Source: JBBSDV01 sp038240335 | Lineage (GTDB): Bacteria; Chloroflexota; Dehalococcoidia; DSTF01; JACRBR01 | Length of the DNA stretch: 6,416 bases | Direction of reading: 5' to 3' | NCBI GenBank assembly: GCA_038240335.1 | Contig: JBBSDV010000174.1 | Span: 1-6,416 of the forward strand | Part shown: piece after piece, positions 1 to 5,487 of the stretch | How the letters are laid out: each line of letters begins with the position of its first letter | Position numbering within the stretch: position 1 is the first letter of the stretch | The notes under the pieces: model-generated | Seen by the model: only the letters and a program-made list of their open reading frames with translations | Database searches by the model: none | What the model was told of the DNA's origin: nothing | Made by a program: the position numbers and the translations under genes

Positions 1-1
1 C

Positions 2-787
2 GTGACGGCGCGCGCCGGAACCCGCGACGGCCCGCGCGCGATCATCGACGCCTCGGCGGACATGGAGTTGTACGACGTCGGCCTCGGCATTGAGCCGTAT
101 CGCCACGGCATCCACACGCTGCCGGAAGTCGCACCGCACATGGGTTCTCCCGAAGCGATGACCGATCGCATCGAGGAAATCGTCGGCGAGTTGCTTGATC
201 AGCAGAAGTTTGTCGTCACTCTCGGCGGCGAGCATACCGTCGCCGTCGGCGCTGTCCGCGCGCACGCAAAGCGCACTCCCGGGCTCAGTGTGCTCGCGTT
301 CGATGCGCATTCCGACATGCGCGAGGAGTATCTCGACTCACGCTATAACCACGCCTGCACGCTGCGTCGCGCGCACGAGGTCGCGCCCGTGACGCAGGTT
401 GGGTTACGCAGCGCGTCGGCCGAGGACGCCGCGATGATCCGTGATCAGGCGCTCGGTTTCTACTCGCCGAAGGAATACCGCGCGGCCGGCGCCCGGGCTG
501 TGAGCGACCGACTCACTGGCGACGTTTACATCACCATCGATCTCGACAACTTCGATCCCGCGGAGATGTCGGCCGTCGGCACGCCCGAGCCGGGCGGTCT
601 GCACTGGGATGAGGTCTCGGATCTGCTCGCCGTCGTCGCTGACCAGAAGCGAATCGTAGGATTCGATGTGACCGAGCTTTCGCCCTCGCTTGGCCCGCGA
701 TCGTGCGCGCAGCTGGCCGCGAAGCTCACCTACCGGCTGATCGGCCTCGCTCTGCAGCACGAGACGCCGCGCGCGCGGGCGGAGTGA
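2..787 (+). CDS. speB: Ureohydrolase family protein, probable agmatinase (5' partial)
   Basis: A binuclear manganese ureohydrolase, most likely agmatinase, which hydrolyses agmatine to putrescine and urea in the cytoplasm (polyamine synthesis from arginine). The metal-binding set is complete in the visible 261 residues: GGEH with His78, DAHSD with Asp101, His103 and Asp105, and TIDLDNFDP with Asp180 and Asp182, followed by the family signature GTPEPGG. NHAC around 116-119 and FDVTEL around 221-226 are also typical. The first codon read here (GTG at 2) is not the true start. Residues 4-14 match the family's usual internal segment (RAGTRDGPRAI), which normally lies about 35 residues or more into the protein, so the N-terminus lies outside the window. 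The stop is TGA at 785-787, inside the ribosome-site region of the next gene, which suggests an operon. Guanidinobutyrase and other ureohydrolases share these motifs, so the family is certain but the substrate is only probable. Confidence 0.87.
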   Translation: MTARAGTRDGPRAIIDASADMELYDVGLGIEPYRHGIHTLPEVAPHMGSPEAMTDRIEEIVGELLDQQKFVVTLGGEHTVAVGAVRAHAKRTPGLSVLAFDAHSDMREEYLDSRYNHACTLRRAHEVAPVTQVGLRSASAEDAAMIRDQALGFYSPKEYRAAGARAVSDRLTGDVYITIDLDNFDPAEMSAVGTPEPGGLHWDEVSDLLAVVADQKRIVGFDVTELSPSLGPRSCAQLAAKLTYRLIGLALQHETPRARAE

Positions 788-790
788 CAC

Positions 791-1180
791 ATGCCGGAAC
801 AGAAGGGTCGCAAACGAAAGCCGTCTCGAGCACGTCGCGATCGAACGCGCGATCCCGAGCGTGATGCGCCGCCCGCAGGCGACCAGGGCAATGAGCCCCA
901 ACCGGCACGATCGATGCAGGCCGCGAACCGCCGTCCAGCAGAGGCCGGTAGCAGCGCAGAGCCGCCGCTGCCCGGCCGTGGTGTTCGCCTCGCCGCCGTG
1001 ATCCTCGCGCTCGTCACCGCCGCGTTCGCGGTCGGTCTGTTCTATTCCGCGGTCGTGCAAGGCAGTGGCATCGATCTCGTCGTCCGCCTCGCCGGCTCTG
1101 TCATTCTCTTCGCGTTAGCCGCCGCGATTGCCGTGCTCGCGCTCGCCCCCGGCGCCGTGCGCGCCCGTGTCCGCCGGTAA
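791..1180 (+). CDS. Small two-helix membrane protein of unknown function
   Basis: I do not recognise a family. The 129 residues split into two halves. Residues 1-65 are hydrophilic and likely disordered, very rich in Arg/Lys near the start (KGRKRK, SRARRDRTR) and then in Pro/Ala/Glu. Residues about 67-89 and 96-119 form two hydrophobic helices separated by a short loop (QGSGID), and a basic tail (VRARVRR) closes the protein. The positive-inside rule suggests that both termini are cytoplasmic in a hairpin topology. The ATG follows the upstream stop by 3 nt, and a GGAG at 781-784 overlaps that stop with 6 nt spacing, so the start is well supported and translation is probably coupled to the ureohydrolase gene. 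A link with polyamine handling is suggested only by position. No signal peptide or catalytic motif is seen. Confidence 0.75.
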   Translation: MPEQKGRKRKPSRARRDRTRDPERDAPPAGDQGNEPQPARSMQAANRRPAEAGSSAEPPLPGRGVRLAAVILALVTAAFAVGLFYSAVVQGSGIDLVVRLAGSVILFALAAAIAVLALAPGAVRARVRR

Positions 1181-1358
1181 CTCGAGCTTCGCCCGCTGCG
1201 CACTTGTGCCCGAGCGACTGGCGTGGGGAGGAACTCGGTGGCACGGGCATGCGATATCATGGTGGCACGATGATGATGCTGGCAGACGACAGTACGGTGG
1301 TAGCGGCGGTACGAGAGGCTCGTTGACCGTGCCGCTGCTGCTTGTAAGCCGGACACGG

Positions 1359-1381
1359 GCCCCGAACTATCGGGGCTTTTT
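1359..1381 (+). terminator. Intrinsic transcription terminator upstream of valS
   Basis: A perfect 7-bp stem, GCCCCGA (1359-1365) with TCGGGGC (1370-1376), has a 4-nt loop ACTA and is followed directly by five T residues (1377-1381). It lies 178 nt past the stop of the small membrane protein and 96 nt before valS. It could end the upstream operon. Its distance from that operon and the alternative pairing of its 5' arm fit better with a regulated terminator in the valS leader. Confidence 0.75.
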
Positions 1382-1465
1382 CATGCTCCGAGCAGCGGAC
1401 GATCGTGATTGGCCGGTGATTGTGGATCGTGCCGAGAGGTTCCGCGAAACTGCGTGAAGTGCCAC

Positions 1466-1470
1466 AAGGA
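1466..1470 (+). promoter_or_regulatory. valS ribosome binding site
   Basis: AAGGA lies 7 nt before the ATG at 1478 and fixes the valS start. The open frame continues upstream to a TTG at 1409, but that start has no ribosome site and adds 23 residues unlike ValRS. A later in-frame ATG at 1517 also lacks a ribosome site. Confidence 0.8.
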
Positions 1471-1477
1471 TGAACCC

Positions 1478-4360
1478 ATGACGGAAGATCGACACACCGA
1501 GACGGTGCAGCAGCCGATGGCGAAGGCCTACGAGCCGCAGACGACGGAGGACCGCGTCTACCGGTTCTGGGAGTCGCGCGGCTACTTCAAGGGGAGCATC
1601 CCGGAGCCCGGATCGCCCGCCGCCGCGCGGCAGCCGTTCTCAATTATCATGCCGCCGCCGAACATTACCGGCGAGCTGCACCTCGGCCACGCCCTCATGG
1701 ACGCGGTGGAGGACATCCTCATCCGTTGGCATCGTATGCTCGGCGCCCCGACGCTGTGGCTGCCGGGGGTCGATCATGCGGGCATCTCGACACAGAATGC
1801 TGTCGAGCGGCAACTTGCGAAGGAGGGCCTCAGCCGGCACGATCTCGGCCGCGACGAGTTCGAGAAGCGCGTCTGGCAGTGGGTGCATCGCTTCCGCCCG
1901 ATCATCAGCGAGCAGCACCGTAGGCTGGGCGCATCCGCCGACTGGTCGAACGAGGTGTTCACGCTCGATGACAAGCCGCAACTCGCCGTTCGCACCACCT
2001 TCAAGAAGATGTTCGACGACAACCTGATCTACCGCGGCGAGCGCATGATCAACTGGTGCCCGCGCTGCCAGACAGCACTCAGCGACCTCGAGGTCGTACA
2101 CGAGGAGCAGCAGGGCAGCCTCTGGTACATCCGCTATCCCGTCGTCGATGGCACGGACGGCGCTGGCCAGCCGCGGCTCACGGGCGAGCACATCGTCGTC
2201 GCGACGACGCGCCCCGAGACCTATGTCGGCGACACCGCGGTCGCCGTCAATCCTAAAGATGATCGTTACACGAGTTGCATCGGCCGCACGCTCATGCTGC
2301 CGATCATCCAGCGGCAGATCCCGGTGCTCGCCGATGAGGCGATCGAGATGGAATTCGGCACGGGCGCGGTGAAGGTGACACCGGCTCATGACCCGACGGA
2401 CTTCGAGATCGGCCAGCGACACGGGCTGCGCATCCTCAACGTGATGAACAAGGATGCGACGCTGAACGAGGAGGCGGGACCGTACGCCGGCATGGATCGC
2501 TATGACGCGCGCAAGGCGATGCTCCGGGATCTCGAGGAGCTCGGCTATCTCGAAAAGACGGAGCCCCACACGCTCACCGTCGGCACGTGCGATCGCTGCC
2601 ACACCGTCGTCGAGCCGCTGATGTCATGGCAGTGGTTCGTCACGATGAAGCCGCTCGCGCTGCCGGCGATCGACGTTGTGAAAGAAGGCAAGATCCAGTT
2701 CGTGCCGGATCGCTTCGAGCGCATCTACCTGAACTGGATGGAGAACATCCGCGACTGGTGCATCTCGCGGCAGCTGTGGTGGGGCCACCGCGTGCCGGTC
2801 TGGTACTGCGCCGACGAGGATGGCGATCGGATCACCGTGACGCTGCGCGACCCCAAGGGGCCACCAGACGCGGCGCCGCGGGTGGCGACCTACAACGAAT
2901 TCATCGCCGACGGCGTCACGCACGAGACGATCGTCGCGCACGGCGCCTGGGCGCCCGCCGGCGCGACGCCGATCGTCGCGATCGAGACGCCGGAGCGCTC
3001 GCCGAACGGCGGCGGCCACCTCCTGCAAGACACCGACGTGCTCGACACGTGGTTCTCGTCCGGGCTCTGGCCCTTCTCGACGCTCGGCTGGCCCCTGCGA
3101 ACACCTGAGTTCGAATACTGGTACCCGACGTCGGTGATGGAGACGGGATACGACATCATCTTCCTCTGGGTTGCGCGGATGATTATGCTCGGCATCTACA
3201 ACACCGGCGAGATCCCGTTCAGCACGGTGTACCTGCACGGCACCGTCCGCAATGAGCACGGCCAACGGATGAGCAAGTCGCTCGGCACCGGTGTCGATCC
3301 GCTCGAGGTCGTCGAGAAGTACGGCGCGGACGCGCTGCGCTACACGCTGATCACGTCGAGCGGCCCCGGCAACGACATGAAGCTCTCGGAGCAACGGGTC
3401 GAGCAGGGCCGCAACTTTGCGAACAAGCTCTGGAACGCCACGCGCTTCGTAATCGCGATGATCGGCGACCGCAAGGTGATGCCCGCCGTTCCCAGCGCTG
3501 CGGCGACGCTGCCACTCGAGGATCGCTGGATCATCTCGCGCCTCGAAGGCCTCTCGCGAAGCGTCGACGACCTTCTCGGTAAGTTCGAGATGGGCGAGGC
3601 GGCGCGCCAAGTCTACGAGTTCGTCTGGAACGAGTTCGCCGACTGGTACATCGAGATCGCGAAAGTGCGCGTCCGCGAGAGCGAAGGCGCAACAGTCTCA
3701 CCCCTGCCCGTGCTGGCCTACGTGCTCGAACGGAGCCTGCGGCTGCTCCATCCCTTCATGCCGTTCGTCACGGAAGAGCTGTGGCAGGCGCTCGTGCAGA
3801 AAATCGACGGCGTCGATGACGAAGCGCTGATCGTCGCCGCCTACCCGCGGGGCGAGAGCGGCTTCACCGACGCCGCCGCCGAGCGCGACGTCGACGTCTT
3901 AATCGACGTCGTCCGCGCCATTCGCAACATTCGCGCCGAGAAGAAGGTCGAGCCCGGCAAGTTCATCGAGGCCTACGTGGTCGCGACCGGCGGCGACGAA
4001 ATGCGCGCACTGCTCGAGATCGGCGCTACCTACATCGAGATGCTCTCGCGCGCTCGCCCACTGCACATCGACGCCGCGGTGGGCGATGCGCCGCGGGATC
4101 AGGTGGCTACGGCCGTGCTTGAAGGCGTGACTGTCGTCGTGCCGCTCGCCGGCCTGTTCGATACCGCAGCCGAGCGCGCGCGGCTCGAGAAGCAGATCGC
4201 CGACGCCGAGGCGGAGGCGAGCCGCATCGATAGTAAGCTCTCGAACGAGCAGTTCCGCGCGAAAGCGCCGGCGAAGGTCGTCGCGACCGAGGAGGAGCGC
4301 ATGGCCGCCATCCGCGCCCGCATCGCCGGCCTGCAGGCGAGCCTTGCCGAGCTTGGGTGA
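1478..4360 (+). CDS. valS: Valyl-tRNA synthetase
   Basis: Cytoplasmic class Ia synthetase that charges tRNA-Val with valine and edits mischarged threonine. The 960 residues are complete and of ordinary length. In order: the N-terminal catalytic half with PPPNITGELHLGH (59-71, HIGH motif 68-71); zinc-type CPRC (194-197); the editing domain with ATTRPET (242-248) and GTGAVKVTPAHDPTDFEIG (294-312); a second CxxC, CDRC (371-374); WCISRQLWWGHRVPVWYC (427-444); DVLDTWFSS (520-528); the second catalytic signature RMSKS (597-601, Arg in place of the first Lys); the anticodon-binding helical domain from about 680 to 820; and a C-terminal heptad-like coiled-coil arm from about 895 to 957. The stretch 445-519 is longer than usual and has no cysteines. 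The start at ATG 1478 is chosen for its AAGGA. The leader suggests control by transcription attenuation. The gene converges on the lipoprotein gene. Confidence 0.97.
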   Translation: MTEDRHTETVQQPMAKAYEPQTTEDRVYRFWESRGYFKGSIPEPGSPAAARQPFSIIMPPPNITGELHLGHALMDAVEDILIRWHRMLGAPTLWLPGVDHAGISTQNAVERQLAKEGLSRHDLGRDEFEKRVWQWVHRFRPIISEQHRRLGASADWSNEVFTLDDKPQLAVRTTFKKMFDDNLIYRGERMINWCPRCQTALSDLEVVHEEQQGSLWYIRYPVVDGTDGAGQPRLTGEHIVVATTRPETYVGDTAVAVNPKDDRYTSCIGRTLMLPIIQRQIPVLADEAIEMEFGTGAVKVTPAHDPTDFEIGQRHGLRILNVMNKDATLNEEAGPYAGMDRYDARKAMLRDLEELGYLEKTEPHTLTVGTCDRCHTVVEPLMSWQWFVTMKPLALPAIDVVKEGKIQFVPDRFERIYLNWMENIRDWCISRQLWWGHRVPVWYCADEDGDRITVTLRDPKGPPDAAPRVATYNEFIADGVTHETIVAHGAWAPAGATPIVAIETPERSPNGGGHLLQDTDVLDTWFSSGLWPFSTLGWPLRTPEFEYWYPTSVMETGYDIIFLWVARMIMLGIYNTGEIPFSTVYLHGTVRNEHGQRMSKSLGTGVDPLEVVEKYGADALRYTLITSSGPGNDMKLSEQRVEQGRNFANKLWNATRFVIAMIGDRKVMPAVPSAAATLPLEDRWIISRLEGLSRSVDDLLGKFEMGEAARQVYEFVWNEFADWYIEIAKVRVRESEGATVSPLPVLAYVLERSLRLLHPFMPFVTEELWQALVQKIDGVDDEALIVAAYPRGESGFTDAAAERDVDVLIDVVRAIRNIRAEKKVEPGKFIEAYVVATGGDEMRALLEIGATYIEMLSRARPLHIDAAVGDAPRDQVATAVLEGVTVVVPLAGLFDTAAERARLEKQIADAEAEASRIDSKLSNEQFRAKAPAKVVATEEERMAAIRARIAGLQASLAELG

Positions 4361-4461
4361 CGGCGCGGCGGCAGCGAGTTTCGAGCGCGGCCAAGAGCCG
4401 AGGAGCGGTTCGGTGAAGCCGCACGTGGGGCACCTACGTCACTGAAGCCGAGTCTCGCGGA
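4361..4461. other. Convergent intergenic gap with one hairpin
   Basis: This 101-nt gap separates the stop codons of valS and the lipoprotein gene. It contains a 7-bp hairpin, ACGTGGG (4423-4429) with CCTACGT (4433-4439), one G-U pair and a GCA loop. No T-run follows on either strand, so a classical terminator is not supported, though the hairpin could still act as a shared 3' end or RNA stabiliser. Nothing else is seen. Confidence 0.35.
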
Positions 4462-5313
4462 CTATGGCCGGACGTAGAGCGCCGACGGCGAGTCGATGAA
4501 TGTCCGCGCACGGCCGTCTACGATGCTTATTGCGCCGTACACACAGACGGTGTGGCCGGCGTACAGCGCCTCCGGCGGCGCTGTGAAGTTGCTGCGCACC
4601 GCCGCGCTGATCACGATATCCATGCCGCTCGTGTCCGGTGCTGACGAGCCCAGCTCGATGATGGTTGCGGCGTTGCCGTCTAGGAGCTGTTCACTGCGCG
4701 TGCCGGCGGCGACGCCCTGCACCGCGACCGTCTTTCCGTTCTCGCTGCTCGCTGCTTCGGGCGAAACGGGGGTTCCGCACTGCTGCTCGACGCCGGATTG
4801 CAGCGTCGCCGCCCCCGCCGGCACGACGCCGATCTCAGTCGAGGAGCCGATGGCGAACTGGAAACGATCACCCACACGCTGCGGCACGCCGAGTGCGCAG
4901 ATCGTCTTGCCGCCATAAAGTTGCTCAGGTGGTGCATCGAACCGTGGCAAGCTGTAGTCGGGGATCAGAATGTCGAGGCCGCCAGCCTCCGGGCGTGGGT
5001 TTCCGACCTCGAGGATCGTCGGCTGATCGCGTGCATTCAGATCGCGGCTCGTGTGCACAACCGGCCCCTGCACCGACACCTTTTCGTTGAAGTGCTGGGC
5101 GAGATCGCCCCAGGAGATGCGCACGGCACACGTCTGAGCCACGCCGTCGCCGGCGATCGTGGGCCGCGGAGTCAGATATGCGGCGTCAGTGACGCCTCCG
5201 CCAGCGTCAACCGTCGACCGAGCATTCGGCGTATTCGTTCCGCACGCTGCAAGCACAGACGCGGCCGCGAAGACGGCAATCGGTAAGCAAAGGGACGAAC
5301 GGCGAAGCGGCAT
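4462..5313 (-). CDS. Exported lipoprotein with two tandem OB-fold-like domains
   Basis: A 283-residue predicted lipoprotein. Residues 1-24 are a signal peptide with basic start (PLRR), a hydrophobic core and the lipobox LAAC. Cys24 is the expected lipidated residue, so the mature protein should sit on the outer face of the membrane. A Gly/Ala/Thr-rich linker (25-60) precedes two copies of one domain, about 62-164 and 179-282. Aligned pieces are VSVQGPVV / VAVQGVAA, PTILEVG / ATIIELG, LDILIPD / MDIVISA, FDAPPEQLYGGKTICALG / FTAPPEALYAGHTVCVYG and a closing GDRFQFAIGSSTEI / GRARTFIDSPSAL. The beta-rich pattern ending in Gly-containing strands resembles OB folds. Each copy has a cysteine pair (62/139 and 179/257) with near-equal spacing, perhaps a disulfide. 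The start at ATG 5311-5313 is chosen because GGAG lies 6 nt before it. An upstream in-frame GTG (5344-5346) would lengthen the signal region and lies inside an inverted repeat. The ligand is unknown. Confidence 0.82.
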   Translation of the reverse strand: MPLRRSSLCLPIAVFAAASVLAACGTNTPNARSTVDAGGGVTDAAYLTPRPTIAGDGVAQTCAVRISWGDLAQHFNEKVSVQGPVVHTSRDLNARDQPTILEVGNPRPEAGGLDILIPDYSLPRFDAPPEQLYGGKTICALGVPQRVGDRFQFAIGSSTEIGVVPAGAATLQSGVEQQCGTPVSPEAASSENGKTVAVQGVAAGTRSEQLLDGNAATIIELGSSAPDTSGMDIVISAAVRSNFTAPPEALYAGHTVCVYGAISIVDGRARTFIDSPSALYVRP

Positions 5314-5319
5314 GATAGT

Positions 5320-5323
5320 CTCC
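5320..5323 (-). promoter_or_regulatory. Ribosome binding site of the lipoprotein gene
   Basis: Read on the minus strand this is GGAG, 6 nt before the ATG at 5313-5311. It favours this start over the in-frame ATG at 5325 and the GTG at 5346, neither of which has a clear purine-rich site in front. Confidence 0.65.
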
Positions 5324-5343
5324 ATGGAAATCACGTCTGGTCT

Positions 5344-5368
5344 CACTATCGCTGCGGACGACTGACAA
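5344..5368 (-). repeat. Left arm of 25-bp imperfect inverted repeat
   Basis: CACTATCGC (5344-5352) and TGACAA (5363-5368) are the exact reverse complements of the matching parts of the right arm at 5459-5483, at the same internal spacing. The 10 bases between are not conserved. The arm lies 31-55 nt upstream of the lipoprotein start, a normal promoter or operator position. Confidence 0.65.
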
Positions 5369-5458
5369 TCCGGAGTCCGATTGGCGGCAGAGCTATCAGC
5401 CGTCTGGCGATTCGTGCTGTCAGCATTCCGCTACGTCGTTCGGGCGGCCGTCGCGCGT

Positions 5459-5483
5459 TTGTCACCTGCGAGGGGCGATAGTG
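5459..5483 (+). repeat. Right arm of 25-bp imperfect inverted repeat
   Basis: TTGTCA (5459-5464) and GCGATAGTG (5475-5483) mirror the left arm at 5344-5368, with 17 of 25 positions matching. The arm ends 4 nt before the flavoprotein ATG and includes the only ribosome-site-like purine stretch (GAGGGG, 5470-5475). A protein bound here would therefore overlap the start region. Confidence 0.65.
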
Positions 5484-5487
5484 CGGC

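Larger units (their letters stand above)
1181..1477 (+). promoter_or_regulatory. valS leader: candidate attenuator, possibly T-box-like
   Basis: A 297-nt non-coding leader ahead of valS. Seen directly: a 15-bp hairpin (1299-1313 with 1328-1342, three or four G-U pairs) followed by an intrinsic terminator (1359-1381). The terminator's 5' arm (GCCCCGA, 1359-1365) has an alternative partner upstream: GGC 1305-1307 with GCC 1359-1361, CGG 1295-1297 with CCG 1362-1364, and AGT 1291-1293 with ACT 1366-1368 across an A-A mismatch. This leaves a 7-nt bulge UGGUAGC (1298-1304). That copies the T-box antiterminator plan (bulge UGGNACC), and U at position N suits the A discriminator of tRNA-Val. A long helix, 1168-1179 with 1277-1288, could close a Stem-I-like arm of about 100 nt. 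Against it: the ACC is changed to AGC, the flanking GCG is absent, no convincing specifier loop is assigned, and the 15-bp hairpin hides the bulge. Attenuation of some kind is likely; the T-box identity is tentative. Confidence 0.38.
5314..5487. promoter_or_regulatory. Divergent control region between lipoprotein and flavoprotein genes
   Basis: This 174-nt gap between two divergent genes must hold both promoters. A TTGTCA-N12-GATAGT block occurs on each strand pointing outward: minus strand at 5368-5345, plus strand at 5459-5482. GATAGT resembles a -10 box. On the minus strand it would start transcription about 25 nt before the lipoprotein ATG, leaving room for the GGAG. On the plus strand it lies 5 nt before the flavoprotein ATG, which would give a nearly leaderless mRNA. 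TTGTCA resembles a -35 box, but 12 nt is too short a spacer for the housekeeping sigma factor, so it may instead be a regulator site. A small imperfect hairpin (CAATC 5366-5370 with GATTG 5380-5384) is also present. Confidence 0.45.

Noticed and set aside
404..1060. A 218-codon minus-strand open frame spanning the ureohydrolase end and the membrane protein.
   Set aside because: It crosses two well-supported plus-strand genes and has arginine-rich, motif-free composition.
1235..1248. A second T-box-like option: TCGG (1235-1238) and GGC (1246-1248) pairing with the terminator arm around bulge UGGCACG.
   Set aside because: The pairing is possible, but the N position is C, which does not suit the A discriminator of tRNA-Val, and the enclosed loop is about 110 nt. 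The 1291-1307 option is better.
1225..1250. Superficial likeness of GGGGAGGAACTCGG to a structural RNA core such as RNase P or SRP RNA.
   Set aside because: The remaining conserved blocks of those RNAs are absent. The stretch is better read as a purine-rich ribosome-site-like sequence or part of the leader fold.
1270..1278. ATGATGATG triplet repeat and the CTGCTGCT run at 1335-1342 as microsatellites.
   Set aside because: They are too short to be meaningful repeats. Both are explained as parts of the leader's reading frame or hairpin.
1128..1457. A 109-codon plus-strand open frame overlapping the membrane protein end and the valS leader.
   Set aside because: It runs through the terminator and overlaps a better-supported gene, and its composition shows no protein-like pattern.
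1409..1477. Upstream TTG extension of valS containing CxxC-like spacing (CGSC, CVKC).
   Set aside because: There is no ribosome site, it does not resemble a ValRS N-terminus, and a well-placed AAGGA supports ATG 1478. The cysteines appear coincidental.
1640..3610. Two long open frames on the minus strand (about 320 and 328 codons) opposite valS.
   Set aside because: They lie fully antisense to a certain gene, are Arg/Ala/Asp/Leu-rich as expected of GC-rich antisense frames, and show no recognisable motif.
4423..4439. Hairpin between the convergent genes as a bidirectional terminator.
   Set aside because: There is no T-run on either side, so it is recorded only as a hairpin and not called a terminator.
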